Part shown: positions 45,507 through 57,965 of the stretch, one piece after another | Layout: each line of letters begins with the position of its first letter | Position numbering within the stretch: the stretch's first letter is position 1 | From: Gonatopus flavifemur | Taxonomy: Eukaryota > Arthropoda > Insecta > Hymenoptera > Dryinidae | Assembly (NCBI GenBank): GCA_018340375.1 | Contig: JAFFJZ010000013.1 | Span: forward strand, 2,520,501-2,584,500 | Length of the DNA stretch: 64,000 nt | Reading direction: 5' to 3' | Position numbers and translations under genes: made by a program | The notes under the pieces: model-generated | What the model was told of the DNA's origin: nothing | The model's input: only the letters and a program-made list of their open reading frames with translations | Databases searched by the model: none

Positions 45507-45750
45507 AAATGCGATGGTTGAAAACTTCCCAAACCACCTATTCTTATATGAAATTTCCCGTAGAACACGATCCCGGGGTTTTAATCCACGTGAATTGATA
45601 TCTTCAACAAATTGTTCAAACAATAATTGTTTAAACAAATTGTAAGAATTTTTTTTCTCCGTGGATGTTCATCCTCCACCCGGATATCCTATTACCAATA
45701 GTTTCTCTCTCCGTAGGCCAAGCAGTTTCGCCATGGGCATTAATGGGTTA
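45507..45750. repeat. Inverted array of about 282-bp units (right end)
   Basis: Last unit of the array that starts at 37076. It ends with CCATGGGCATTAATGGG, the inverted partner of the left end, which identifies 37076-45750 minus BEL (about 1.6 kb) as one element-like unit. Confidence 0.8.
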
Positions 45751-45964
45751 ATATTTTGATACGAATATTTTATGTTAGTACTACTATAAGATATGAACAA
45801 AATCCTACACTTTGAGTGATAGCTTATGCACTAATTTGGCTATACTGTAATTAGTTTCTGTTTATTATCGATTTTTTTCATGAGACTGATGTATTGATAA
45901 GGTCAGTGATAAATTTGGATCTAATTACGTTTTTATTCAATTATATTTTCGATTATTTTTTTAA

Positions 45965-46586
45965 GAGGGTCAATACAATTAGACAAACCAAAAAGAAACA
46001 TTCAACAAAAATTTTTTTCCATCTGGAACTTTTTATTTAATTATAATGAAACTTTGTGGGTTTGTTAACATGACATTCAAATGTATGAATACATTTTTTG
46101 AATAGTTTTCCGTCGCAAAATGGTGGCAGTAGGGTGGTCTCAAAATAACCGATAAAAAATTGGCGGGCAAGTTGGTGGCCAGAACTTTTATCTGAAAAAT
46201 TTCAATCAAGAAAAGATTTGTAAAAAGTAGTTACAATTTATCTGTAAACCTGAAGAAAATGGAAAATAACAAAGATTCGATGACTAGCGGAGGTTTTTCG
46301 ACGAACAGACTGTAACTCGTTTTTACAAAACCTTTCTTGGTTTTAATTTTTCAGATGAAACTCTGCCTACCAGCTAGTTTGCTCGCCAATTTTTTTTATC
46401 GATTATTTTGAAGTCACCCTACCGCCGCCATTTCGCGATGAAGAATTATCAAAAAAATTTATTCATATACTTGAATCTTATGTTAACAAACATACAAAAT
46501 TTCATGGTGATTGAATAAAAAGTTCCTAATGATAACAAATGTCTTCCAAGTGCGTCTTATTGGTTTGCCTAATTGTATTGACCCTC
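45965..46586. mobile_element. Non-autonomous TTAA element (622 bp)
   Basis: Ends GAGGGTCAATACAATTAG and their inverse, flanked by TTAA on both sides (45961-45964 and 46587-46590). Partial pairing continues inward for about 270 bp. TTAA targets occur in piggyBac, Kolobok and Sola3 elements. The GAG terminus fits Kolobok better than piggyBac (CCY). No transposase. Confidence 0.8.
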
Positions 46587-46590
46587 TTAA

Positions 46591-48862
46591 ATGAGGAATG
46601 CTATGTTGTTTTTCAATGAGACATGATATAATCCACGTACTTTTGATAATAATCAAACGATTCCAATTTTTATTATTATCATTATTAATTATCATGATAT
46701 TGATTTCAATTCATTACTGACTTCCCATCAGTGTGTAATATCAAAAATATGTGTGATATTTATGTTGGATGTAATGCTTATCGGATTCTTATTTCACCAC
46801 ACTGTGATTCAACCATGTTGAACGTTTTATTTGTTGGAGAAGAATGATATATTATTTTGTTTTTCAATGTATTGAGACGAATCTCTTCAACATGAGAATT
46901 GAATCTCGAAGACCTTGAAGGGTACTAGGACCGATACAAAATGTTGCTTCAACTTTTTTCACCACAAAATAGCACTATAAATTCAAGGTATGTTATTCTC
47001 AAAGCTCAATTCTAGCAAGAACTGATCCCTGGATGGAACAAATGTTGAATTTATCCGAAATCGTTGATTTAAAATTTTGAATTTTGTTTTGTTTCCTGTA
47101 AAGGACCTTGATGCTCAGTTCTAGCTAAGAGTTGCCGCCTGAATAGAACAAATCTTGAATGTATCTGGAATTATTCATCTTCAATTTCGAATTTTCACCA
47201 GAACTCTTCTTTTTTTAAACTCTTCATACCAGTCTTAGTGCGTTCGAAGATTGTCAAGTGGGAAAACTTAGATTATTTAGATTTTGAGTCTTAGATTTGG
47301 AGTAGAATTCTTCAACGATACAAAAATATATTGTATCAGAATGTATCCTTCAATGCACAAAGATTTTCAACTGGGTTCGATTATAATGATCAACATAAAA
47401 AAATGTTGTATTCCCTCACATGCTACTTAACTATTTATTTCTCAATAAACTTCTTCTGAAATATTTATCAATATTTTCCGTGTAATTCATCTCACAAGAT
47501 CATATTATTCATAACAACTGCTGTGCAAATACCTTCTTTCTATCTTCTTGAATTACTGAAAATCAGCATTACCAATTCCCAGTTTTATAAATGATTTCAT
47601 TGAATAGTTTCAGTTCGAAGTTGGGGACATGAGACATTTTTCCGTTCGGTTCTTGGGATATTCAAAGTTGAATTTAACATATAAGATAGAAATGCATTGT
47701 TGATGTTAAATGTGACATTGAATATTTCAGAAATTGAAAAATTGAATATCTTGTGCTCCTAACCTCAAACTCAAACTATTCAATAAAGTCATTCACAGAA
47801 TAGTTGAGGTGTAATATTGATTTTCAGTTTTTACAAGAGGATTCGTGATTGAACTACCTCAACAAAAGTAGATATTCAGTTTGAACTCATTTTCCGTCTA
47901 ATTAATTCCTATAATGAACTAACTGAAGATAATATCATGTTCAATTAATTTGATCGATTTTTCCATCAACAACATCTTTCATTCTTCTAATTATGACAGA
48001 GATTGATGTAATCAAATATATAGATTTCATAAAATTCAAAACACATTCAATCAATCACAGAATCTTTTGTATACAGTTCATAGTGACATTCTGTTGAATC
48101 GATGTTCCATCCATTGAATAACCCATGAAATCGAGCGAATTGAATAAAAAATTCAATGCAATAATATATGACAATCAATCGAACGTTACATGTTCTTATT
48201 TCGAGAGATTTTTATTCAACATAAATATATTTCATGCTGTTTCAATTAGATAGGTGATTGAATGAAATTCATGAGAATTACAACGAATTTCTGAACATAT
48301 CCGCTAAATTTCTTGCGGGATTGAGGCAACTGATTTCTCAAGCGCGCAAGGGGGTTCAGTTAACCCCTGGATGCATTTCGCCGTATCCAAATGCGTGACG
48401 GACTTGATTCAATTGAAATTCGGGTAATTCAAAATACCCTCTTTCTCAGTGCGGAAGGCAGGGCTGGACGATTATTTGAGATACAAGTTCCATCAGTTTA
48501 TTCAGATTGGTGGAATTACATCCAACTCTATTCAGAATAGTATGATGCGGCAAAGTATTGGGAATCCACTGTTAGAATTATCTGTTTTGGATTTCATGTA
48601 CCAGATTTGGAAGTTTTACTTTCATATTCCTTATATATAAAGAAAGGGAAGTATTGGGATAGGGTAAAAGTCCATAATTCAGGAGGGCGTATTTCGCCTT
48701 TGCCAATCGCATCAAAACGTCGAGGAAATGCGATTTCCAAAAATGTTTGTGTGTGTGCACACCTATTTATTGACGCACAATTACTCTTCTCGGAATGCAC
48801 CGATTGTAATAATTCTTTTTTGAATATGTTCGTCTTAGAAGGGGCTGGAGGCGTATTGATTA
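46591..48862. other. AT-rich DNA, no feature recognised
   Basis: Open frames here are short and without motifs. Nothing else stands out. Confidence 0.5.
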
Positions 48863-50034
48863 CAGGTTGGTTGAAAAGTTTCTGCGCTCGAAATGAAAGA
48901 ATACTATTTTTGTTAAGGAATATATTTTTTTATTCAATATAATCTCCTAGAAGCTCAATACACTTGTTCCAATGATCTTCCAATAATTTTATCCCATCCT
49001 TATAATGGTTTTCCGGAAGCTCTGCAAAATAACCGTCTACGGCTGCTATGGCCTCTTCATTCGACGAAAAATGCTTTCCACGGAGGAATTGTTTGAGATT
49101 TCTGAAGAAGTAGTAGTCGCTAGGAGCCAAATCTAGCGAATACGGTCGATGTTCAAGCAATTCGTACTTGAGTTCTTTGAATTTAGCCATCGTCAAAACA
49201 CTTTTGTGAGCAGGTGCATTATCTTGATGAAAAATGATTTTTTTCTTCTTTAAACCAGGTCTTTTCTCACGAATTTTTTCATCCAGCTGATCCAAAAGGC
49301 TGCAGTAATATTCGAAGTTGATTGTTTTACCTTCCTGAAGATAATCAATGAACAAAATTCCTTTTGCATCCCAAAAAACTGATGCCATAACCTTCTTTGC
49401 TGATCGTTGTGACTTCACTTGCTTTGGAGCTGAACAACCAGCTTCAGTCCACTGTAAACGTTCTTGTTTCAATTTAGGATCATGGTGGTAGATCCAAGTC
49501 TCATCCATAGTTATAAAACGACGCAAGGAGTCGGTTTTATTCTGCTTAAAACGCTCCAAATTACGCTGAGAAATTTGTTTTCGATCCAGTTTTTGTTGAA
49601 TTGTTAACGTGTGCGGCACTAACTTTCCAAACAGTTTTTTCATACGTAATTCTTCATGTAAAATATGGAGTACTCGTTCGTCTGAGATGCCTATGGCATT
49701 AGCAATTCCACGCCTAGTCAAACTTGGATCTTCACTAACCATATTATGTACATGCTCAATGATTTCTGCTGTGGTTGCAGTTTTTGGTCGTCCTTCGCGT
49801 GGATCGTCTTCAAGGCTAGTACGACCACGTTTAAATTCACCAGCCCAAAATTCAACGGTGCGTTTTGAAGGTGAGGACTCTTTATACACTTCCAACAATT
49901 GGTCATGAATTTCCTTTGCTTTTAAACCCTTCAAAACAAAGAATCTAATGACTGCACGATATTCAATTTTTTCCATATTAAGAAAAATCAATGACACGTC
50001 AACTTCAAATGGCTTGTAAATGGCTTCAAGTTAC
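48863..50034 (-). mobile_element. mariner, irritans-like, 5' end truncated
   Basis: The left end has CAGGTTGGTTGAAAAGTTTC after a TA (48861-48862). On the right the leader before the transposase start ends near 50034 without the matching terminal repeat, so the end 5' of the gene appears lost. Right boundary approximate. Confidence 0.75.
48930..49976 (-). CDS. mariner transposase, intact frame
   Basis: 348 codons from MEKIEYRAVI at 49976 (an in-frame ATG seven codons upstream lies in the leader). The N-terminal half has helix-turn-helix segments (GLKAKEIHDQLLEVY; TRRGIANAIGISDERVLHIL). The catalytic triad is D158 (TMDETWIYHH), D252 (FHQDNAPAHK) and D287 (LAPSDYYFF), with 34 residues between the last two. 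The conserved YSPDLAPSD reads YSLDLAPSD, and the WVPHEL linker reads LVPHTL. Length is normal. With one terminal repeat missing the copy itself should be immobile, though its protein could act in trans if expressed. Confidence 0.9.
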   Translation of the reverse strand: MEKIEYRAVIRFFVLKGLKAKEIHDQLLEVYKESSPSKRTVEFWAGEFKRGRTSLEDDPREGRPKTATTAEIIEHVHNMVSEDPSLTRRGIANAIGISDERVLHILHEELRMKKLFGKLVPHTLTIQQKLDRKQISQRNLERFKQNKTDSLRRFITMDETWIYHHDPKLKQERLQWTEAGCSAPKQVKSQRSAKKVMASVFWDAKGILFIDYLQEGKTINFEYYCSLLDQLDEKIREKRPGLKKKKIIFHQDNAPAHKSVLTMAKFKELKYELLEHRPYSLDLAPSDYYFFRNLKQFLRGKHFSSNEEAIAAVDGYFAELPENHYKDGIKLLEDHWNKCIELLGDYIE

Positions 50035-50133
50035 TTGAGAACATCCATATATCAGACAGCAGTAATTTCATTCCTGACACCTTGTCACACTTGTTACATT
50101 CATCCGATATGAATATATGAAAAACATGGGAAT

Positions 50134-50360
50134 GTATGGTTCTTAGGGGTGCACGAGAGTTAAGACCAGCATCGGTATCGTCTCGATATCGTCTCGACAT
50201 CACGAGAAGATACCGAGACGATACTATTGTATTTGGAGTCGAGACGATACCGAGACCGGATATTCGATACTCGAGAATATCGTCGATACTGGGGGTGCAC
50301 AGAAGTACAAGACTAATATCTGTATCGTTTTGGAATTGACACGGAATTGAGAATAAAGAT
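50134..50360. repeat. hAT-type terminal sequences, two nested
   Basis: GGGGTGCACGAGAG at 50134 and GGGGGTGCACAGAAG at 50289 look like hAT 5' termini in the same orientation, each followed by CGTCTCGATATCG-type subterminal repeats. No opposite end was located. Confidence 0.45.
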
Positions 50361-50879
50361 CTAATATTCGGACATATCATCAATAGTGTTGATTTTTTCC
50401 AATAATAGAAATAATAGGAAATAATAGAAAAGGAGTATTTAAAAATGATACATGTGACAACATTCCTCTTCGAAAAGAGCTGTATATCTCTCTCAAATTA
50501 TAATATATGTATATGGTCTTATTTTGAGAATTGCTTGGTGGAAAAATTTCACTGGGAGTCTCTGAGAATCTCAAAGACTTCCAGTGCAGTTTTTCTGAGG
50601 TGCTCATAGTTTTTCAAAGAAGTTCATAGATATTCAGAGGAATTCTCCGTTGAAGAACACAGCGTTTCAAGATGTCAAGACTGATAGAAGAATGATTTAT
50701 ACATTCATATTGAATTTAAACTGCAATTGATTGATAATAATACAGAAATAATAGATCATTTGACCATTTATTCGGATGTACACAATAATATCCCACGAAA
50801 ATTGTGGATAATATTCCAGTCATATCATATGAATATCATCAGTTGTTAGGACAAATTCAACATAGGTCTAGAGGAGATA

Positions 50880-51174
50880 CACGGAGAAAAAACATGCTAC
50901 TTTTTATCCTTTTACTTGCTAAACCAGAACCAGGAAGGTTTGTAAAATCGATTTTTACATGAAAATGATCAATAACTGAATTTTACTATATGCTGTATAA
51001 AATTTCACGTCCAGCGTTTAAAACTTAAATCCTACCTATGACTTTTTCTACGATATTCGTAATCTTTCGTACTCTTATGTAAAAATTCATATTACAAATA
51101 TTATATTCCTGTTTCTAGTTCACTAAGAAAGATAACAAGAATTCTTATATTTTCGAGCGGCATTTTTCTCCGTA
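50880..51174. mobile_element. CACGGAG hairpin element (295 bp)
   Basis: Ends CACGGAGAAAAAACATGC and GCATTTTTCTCCGTA, with TA flanks at 50878-50879 and 51175-51176. No coding sequence. Confidence 0.7.
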
Positions 51175-51639
51175 TACCAGCGTAAAAAACATTTTGTCTG
51201 TGAGGCTTCTGTGTGCTGAATTTGTGGAACAGTCTACAATAGAGTTTCATGATACTGTCAAAAGTATCAATATCCAGGTATCGATAAAATCGATTATGTA
51301 TGGATCGATCCAACCAGATATTAGATAGTAATGTATCGATATTCGAAATATCGATATTATTTCAAGAACGTTCAAATTCAATTATTTTTGACAATTCAGA
51401 GTGTATGTGTATATATTATCCATAATTTGATTGTGTACATACTTTTGAAAGAAACACTTTTAAGAACAATAACATAATGAATCTCTAAATATAAAACCGT
51501 GTATCAATTTGCGAAATACGGCTGAAACATAATTTTTTATCATGTTTATAATTTATAATATCTCTTCATATTTAATCTCCAAGAATTTCAAATGAAGCTC
51601 GATACAAAAATCAGCATGAATGCCATTCAGATTCCTTCA

Positions 51640-53690
51640 AGGATAATTCCTTAAAAATAAAAGTTGTGAAAGATGAGATGAACTAAGTTGGCTTCGAGTA
51701 TCACTCAGTACATTTCCGGCTCTATAGAATAATCTCTCACATGGTACAGATGTGCTTACAATAGATAAATGTTGTAAAGCTATTTCCGCTAACTCTGGAT
51801 ATTCTTCTTTTCGGGATCTCCAATATTTAAATATATCTGTTTCCCAAGGCTGCATTCCCTTCTGAAGGTAAGATTTTAGATCAATATCAATCGAACCCTT
51901 GAAATTGTCGACTCCTCTCTTCTGAAAGTTTGTAATGGTATTTCCATAATTTGTTTGTAAGTTCACCCTTGTTTGCCACATCACTCAATCGTGTTTTATT
52001 TGGGTTTTGTTGTTGCAAGTGTAGATCAATTCTCTGAAGCGTTTTAGAAAGTGCAAGAGCGCTGGAAAAATACGTTCTTTTGAATCGGGGATCAAGAATA
52101 CTTGCTACTGCAATTAACGGATTGTCTTCAATCCCGGAAAATCTACGAGTAATTCCTTTCAGGAATCTTTGTTTCAAATTATTTGCTTCTGCAGTTTGGA
52201 CTACCATTCCTTCCAATGATTTTTGGGAGAAATTAATCAGTGGTATTATACGACTTAGAGTTACATACTTATCACCACTAACTTCATTTGTGATATTTCT
52301 AGTTGGCTCCAGGAGTGATACTATTCCACTTGCCACTTCAACCCGATTCGGAGTGAGCACTTTTGAAGCTTGAGGGTTTTTTAATAAGATAGAACTAATT
52401 TCATCAATGAGTATCATAAAACGTTGTATCATTATGAATGTTGAATTCCACCGAGTCGGACAATCTTGCCTCAAACCAATATTACGATTGTCGGTGTCAA
52501 TTTCAGATTGAAGATTACGTAGATTATAAGAAGCAATTGAAGAATGCTTGAAGTACGTCACGATTGTTTTTATTTGGCTGAGGTATATTTTGAGAGACGT
52601 TTCCATCGGCTAGAGCATCTTGGACAACTGAATTGATCAAGTGGGCGAAACATGGCAAATGTTTTTGAGCGCCAAAGGTATCTCGGGTTGCCTTTACCAT
52701 ATTCGCAGCTCTATCGGTTATAATCGCTGATATTTTATTTTTGTCCAGATTCCATTTCTCACAAGTATTTGTTAATATTTTTGAAATGGTTTCACTAGTG
52801 TGACTCTCAGGTATCTCAATCATATCTAATACAATCATGGAGAGATCGTTACAATCTCGAAAATGTCCGGTACATCCTAAAAAACTTCGAGTGGTTCTTG
52901 AATCCGTCCATGCATCGGTAGTTAATGTGATATAATCCAATTTTTTCCAAATTCTTCTTAGCTAAATGAAAAAGCATGGCATATTTGCTTTCTATCAAAG
53001 AAGTGATTTTATTTCGTCCTGGAATCTCGTAATGAGGGACGGCAATACTCAAAGACTTTTTGAAACCTATTCTTTCGGTGATGCTTAGAGGCCCGTCATC
53101 TTTGGCAATCATGTAAATAAAAAATCATGTAAAAAGAAATAATATTGCGGATCATTGATGATTTATCTACTCTAAACAAATTTTCCAATATCAAAATTTA
53201 TTGATTTGATGATATCATTACTTTAATAAGCTGAAATGTTGCATATCATGGAATCAACCCGAGATTGGAGGTTTTTGGTTTTTGGGATTTTCTCAGGCCC
53301 TAGAATTATGACAAGATACAATAAGTATCGTCCAACAAACATGATATGATGAGATGAATGGCGATATTCACTCATAGGAGTAGTAGAAGTAGTAGGAATG
53401 TCTTGGATACAAACATCTTGAACGTCTTCTAATTTTTCTGGAGAATTGGTTGTGATGGTGTTCACATTTTCACGCGACTCAATTACATTTTCTGTTGATG
53501 TAGAATTATTTGTGTCCCCCCTTTTGTATGTAGAACTATGTCAATTAACAAGATGTTTGTGCAGTTGTATTACCAGAAGAAGCAATAAGTTCAGAACAAA
53601 GTTTACACATCCCTCCATCCTTATCTTTGATGAAGAAAATCCACACATCGCTCCTTTTCGGTTTTTTTCCTTTGAACGATATGTTTCTGA
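51640..53690 (-). pseudogene. hAT transposase (ZBED type), frameshifted
   Basis: Minus-strand order: BED finger (SDVWIFF, then CKLCSEL, GNTTAQ; near 53560-53660, His region broken by a stop). Then 'GFKKSLSIAVPHYEIPGR', 'YITLTTDAWTDSRTTRSF' (first catalytic Asp), 'IITDRAANMVKA' (second), 'LPCFAHLINSVVQDAL', 'DCPTRWNSTF', and the C-terminal dimerisation block 'STSVPCERLFYRAGN'. Frame changes near 52930, 52580 and 51940. The minus-strand frame 53223-53465 is the linker between finger and core. With the GTGCAC ends at 50134 this may be one element of about 3.5 kb, but its right end was not found. Confidence 0.82.
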
Positions 53691-53699
53691 AATAAATGG

Positions 53700-54332
53700 A
53701 ATTTATTTTGGAACAGAATGATATTCAATTTATAAATCCATAGTTCATATTTATATTTACTTGATTTTAGAAAATTCTCGTTGCTGAAGAGAGAGGGGTG
53801 ACTCTGAGAAATAATTATTCAATAACCACTTTTACAAAAAAATATAAGATGAAATTTCCCATCATTCCCCAATTTGAAAACAGCAATTGAAATGAATTAA
53901 AAGGAAATTGCAACATTGAAAACCCTCATTACCCTCCTTTGAAAATACTTCGAATCGATCCCAGACCAACAACATGAACTGAAAAATTGCATCAAATGTA
54001 ATTCTGTTTTCATCCATCAACAATCTCATTCAACTTTTCAAAAATATTCTCAATTTTTTGTAGCCATCACATTTTCTGCTTTACGGCTTAATTATCATAT
54101 CCAGGAATGTTTGCAAAGAACATGTACGCGAAATCAGACGCTATAATTGGTGTGTTATATAAGATCGAATCAGGGAAATCCAATAGCATTTATCCCAATT
54201 TATTCCAATCAAACTCGCTTCAATTTTATACAAATATCAATTGTATCGGAGGTTGAATCAGAATCGGATTCAATCAGCAACTTGAATTTATAATGATAAG
54301 CATTTCAAAGCTGGATTGAATATTACAAAATA
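53700..54332. other. AT-rich DNA, no feature recognised
   Basis: No motif-bearing frame and no clear repeat. Confidence 0.45.
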
Positions 54333-54617
54333 TTAACTTTTTGGTGAAGAATGAGGTGTTTTATCAACATGGGCAAAAATTCCTGCTTCTGTTTCTGTAT
54401 CAACTTTTCTTGCAGTTTCAAATATTCCTTCCCTTTCTGGTGCAATAATCACTTCTTCATTAGTTCCAAGAACTGGAGCTTCTTTTGAATTGCCTGTGCT
54501 TTGCGTCAACCCAAATCCGACGTAATATGGTTTGGTTGAAGGCTCAACGGATTCAGTCACAGTAGACGTATCACTTGAACAATGCTGTGTATCAACACTA
54601 TCAGAAACAGGATCACT
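54333..54617 (-). CDS. Possible terminal exon of an unknown gene
   Basis: The minus strand has an acceptor-like CAATTTTGGTTTTAG just above 54617, followed by about 94 open codons (SDPVSDSVDTQHC ... THSS-like end KTPHSSPKS, stop TAA). Composition is Ser/Thr/Glu-rich without any domain I know, and codon use looks less AT-biased than neighbours. Could be a real last exon or chance. Confidence 0.3.
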   Translation of the reverse strand, partial: SDPVSDSVDTQHCSSDTSTVTESVEPSTKPYYVGFGLTQSTGNSKEAPVLGTNEEVIIAPEREGIFETARKVDTETEAGIFAHVDKTPHSSPKS

Positions 54618-54719
54618 AAAACCAAAATTGAATGTTCAAGTTCAAAATAATATCCACGTGGAAATATGAAACACATATGAAACTGCGTATCATATCTTTT
54701 TCATATTCGAATAACTGTA

Positions 54720-54929
54720 TAGTCGGTGTAAAAAGTCTGGTAACCGTTCTAACGGGAAAATTTCTACATAATAAATTATTGCTGTTATTTGAAAATTTGT
54801 AACTCATTAGAATGACAAAAGAACCATTTATGATGGCATCCAGTCGTAGAAAAGTATTTGAAATTCATAAATAACACGTATTCGAAGATATTCGTGTTAG
54901 AACTGTTACCGGACTTTTTACATCGACTA
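54720..54929. mobile_element. 210-bp MITE with about 35-bp inverted ends
   Basis: TAGTCGGTGTAAAAAGTC at the left pairs with GACTTTTTACATCGACTA at the right, flanked by TA. Fits a Tc1/mariner-type non-autonomous element. Confidence 0.72.
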
Positions 54930-56124
54930 TACACTCAAAGATATTCACGGAGATTGAGAATTAATTCATGCTCACATAATATAAATAATGTACAAACTGA
55001 AATTGTGTTGCATTTTCATGGAAATATTTTTCAAGTTTTTGAGTATGAAGAACCCATTTCGTGGGAGCTTCCGCGTCGAGAGTCAATATTGGAAGACACG
55101 AGAGGTCCGACAGGTTGTTTCTTTCCTCCTAATGTTGACGCTTGATGCAGAAGCTCCCATAAAATGATACCTTAATGATAATGCACAAGTGTTTGGAGTC
55201 AAATTTTGAATGTGATAAATTTGAATAATTCTCATTTGAATTCGCCAGATTTGTGGAAAGCAGTTGAATATGGACTGAAAAAATGTAGTGAAAAATGAAC
55301 TCATTATACCATTAGGGGAATTTAGTCTGTTCTGACCACAATTCGGATCGTCTTGGTTAAAATGGGGTAAATTTTCCTAAAGCTGAGATTTTATGGTGAC
55401 GTTTTTGATACGGCGGCACATTAGTCGAAAGCAGAGATCCTGTCAGTTTTCCTTCATTATCCAATGATCGCTGATGATGTCAGTTATCTCTAATTTTACT
55501 ACCCACATAGCACAGAAGTTCAAAAAGGATTCTCAAGAATTTATAATCAATTTTTCGAACCTCAATTGGATCCTGTAGAAGAATGTGCTATGAGGAACAC
55601 TCAGAAGGAGTAGCCTCTCATCATCGAAGCGAAATTATCTACAGAAGAAATCAAACAAAGTTCCGGAAGGGGCCTGGGCATGAGATGAAAATTATCAATT
55701 TTCCCTAGAACGATTTATTCAGCCTTTAACCTAGGAAGAAGGATTCAATATAAAAATATGTATAAAACCCATAAGGGAAAGATATAAATCATACCATGAA
55801 AACCTCGTTTACAGTAAACAAATTTCTATTATGAAGTTTGAAATTCACACATACACTCAAAACTCTAACTACCAGTACGCAGCCGCCACGCCCCGTCCGG
55901 TTATTTCCCTTTGTATAAGGGTCAAAAGACGAGTTTAGGAAAGAATCCACGAAAGAACTAAATCCGTACGACCAGTGCTCAGATGAGCTCGAAAAAACAT
56001 GTAAATGACCAGAGGGTCAATTTCTCGAAACGAAGATTAGAAAACGTGAGTAGCTCGTTACAAGGTAAAAGAGCTCACACTCGAAACGAAACAAATTACC
56101 GAACGGCGGCGCAACGACTAACTC
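54930..56124. other. Anonymous DNA
   Basis: No gene recognised. Mixed composition, with a more GC-rich part from about 55860 leading into the palindrome. Confidence 0.4.
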
Positions 56125-57117
56125 AGTGATGCCAGCATTTGGTCGACCGAGTCGATTTACCCTCTCCATCTGACCATTTCTCGTTCCCACCATTCCAGCC
56201 GGGAGTACGCACACATTGAAACCCGTATTCATGTGATTCGGAACCGGTCGGTTCACTTCGAGTCAGCTCGGACAATCGAGAGAGAACCAACTATCCGTCG
56301 GTCTTCGTCTTCTCAATATGTTTTACGATCGGCTAACTCCGTGCAAGATCGGAAAAAATTTAAAGCCCACGCGGTCGACTTACCGAAAAGTTTCACCGCT
56401 TTTTCTTTTCCAAGCGACAATTTTATTGTAATCAGTATCGAACTGACTTACCCGGCACCCGGGCAATTCTCGGCCGGGCCCTTCGATATTTTTCGTTTTT
56501 TCAAATCAAGAGCCAGTTCAATACTGATTATTAAATTATCACGATGAAATATAAATTTGATGCATAGCATCATTTAATTGAATTAAAATCGAATATGAGT
56601 AAATAATTTTTCAATTATTATTTATTTTCATAAATTTTATAAGATTATTGGTTATTTTGATGACTGATTATGAAGCTTTCAAGAACTCCTATATGTATTG
56701 TATAAAAATTTTCTAATAGTTGCGTATTTCTAATCATTATTTTAAATCTTGATGATTTTTCAATGAATTTCATTAGAAATGTCAATCAATCGATGGTTGA
56801 AAAATTCTAAGATAGTTTGGGGATCTATGATAAATGTCCTGCGGTGAATTCCATAATTTTCCCTGATAAATTAATTTTCAGAGATCACTATGATATTCCA
56901 GTAATGAGGATAATCAAATCAACATCGATTATCAGATGTTGATCAACATCAAAATAATAAGACTGAATATTCAATTGATTGAGTGCAAATTATTTTCAAT
57001 GGACTGAATAATTAGATTTGAGCATTCAAATAGATATTTCATCATTTCACGCATTATCAGTCTCTTCCCTTCGCTGCATTACTTCATAGACGTAATATGT
57101 GGATCGAAGTATTACAA

Positions 57118-57190
57118 GACCCCATAGCCTAGCGGCAAAAGACATGTTTCTTGCGGAAGAACGGTCGGGTTCGATTCTGTGTTGGAGACA
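57118..57190 (+). other. tRNA-like sequence with pol III A and B boxes
   Basis: TAGCCTAGCGG (57125-57135) fits an A box and GGTTCGATTC (57168-57177) a B box at tRNA spacing. The acceptor and T stems do not pair properly, so this is not a working tRNA. More likely a tRNA-derived SINE head or pseudogene. It is mirrored at about 59271-59334. Confidence 0.5.
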
Positions 57191-57289
57191 TTTCATTTTT
57201 TTTTGTCATCTCTCTGGTGAATAATTAAATTTCACATCCGATTATTATTTTTTATGTCATTACATCGTCATGTTATCAATAATCCTGAT

Positions 57290-57965
57290 CTTTCGGAATG
57301 CACTTGCGGATTCGACCAAGTACAGGTCCGAGTCGATTGGAAATTTCCCAAATATTCGTGTCCATGAGATATACACAGTAAAAAATTGTTCGTCAAATTC
57401 AACACACAAGCGAATGTTAACCATTTTTCTTCACACTCAACGTGTGTTGATTCCAGAGTGACACTCACAAAGTGTTAATTTGAACTCGAATAACATTTTA
57501 ATGTGTTGAAAATGAATCGATCGAACAGCATTTGATCAGTGTGTTAAATGAACACACAAAAGTGTTAAATATTCAACACTTGAATTTTGACACGGACTTC
57601 TTTTTGACACAATGACGGAATTCCTTTTTACTGTGTAGACCGATCGATGCAGAATCTTCTGAAATGAGGAATTAATAGCACTTCAGAGGAACGTTTTTGA
57701 AGAAGTGTACTTGCAAATTCCATCAATTCCTGTGACGAATTGATGAAAAAATTTCAAAAATTTGTGTCCATCGAATAAAGACCGATCGATTCGAAATCTA
57801 ATGAGATGAAAAATCAAATCACTTCGGAGGAACGTTTTTGAAAAAGTATACTTGCGGATTCCATCAAACCCTTTGACGAATTGATAAAAAAATTTCGAAA
57901 CTTTGTCTCCGTGGAATATAGACCGATCGATTCTGAATCCCTCACGCAGAGCAATGGATTCTAAG
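57290..57965 (-). repeat. Three tandem 141- to 150-bp units
   Basis: Units share GACCGATCGAT, GGAACGTTTTTGAA and TTGCRRATTCCATCAA words. The first is split by the MITE at 57374. Spacing between the last two GACCGATCGAT words is 141 bp (47 codons), so the minus strand (57683-57976) reads a repeated peptide FRIDRSxFxGxKxxKFF. Mirrored at 58498-59160. Confidence 0.65.
57374..57635. mobile_element. CACAGTAAAAA MITE, left-arm copy
   Basis: 262 bp, ends CACAGTAAAAA and TTTTTACTGTG, flanked by TA. Rich in GTGTTRA and CAACACA words. Present at the mirrored site 58816-59075, so it inserted before the inverted duplication formed. Confidence 0.78.

Noticed and set aside
54858..55145. 95-codon plus-strand frame
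   Set aside because: It begins inside the hairpin MITE at 54720-54929 and has no motif.
57118..57190. Functional tRNA gene
   Set aside because: A and B boxes fit, but the acceptor and T stems do not pair, so it is called tRNA-like only.
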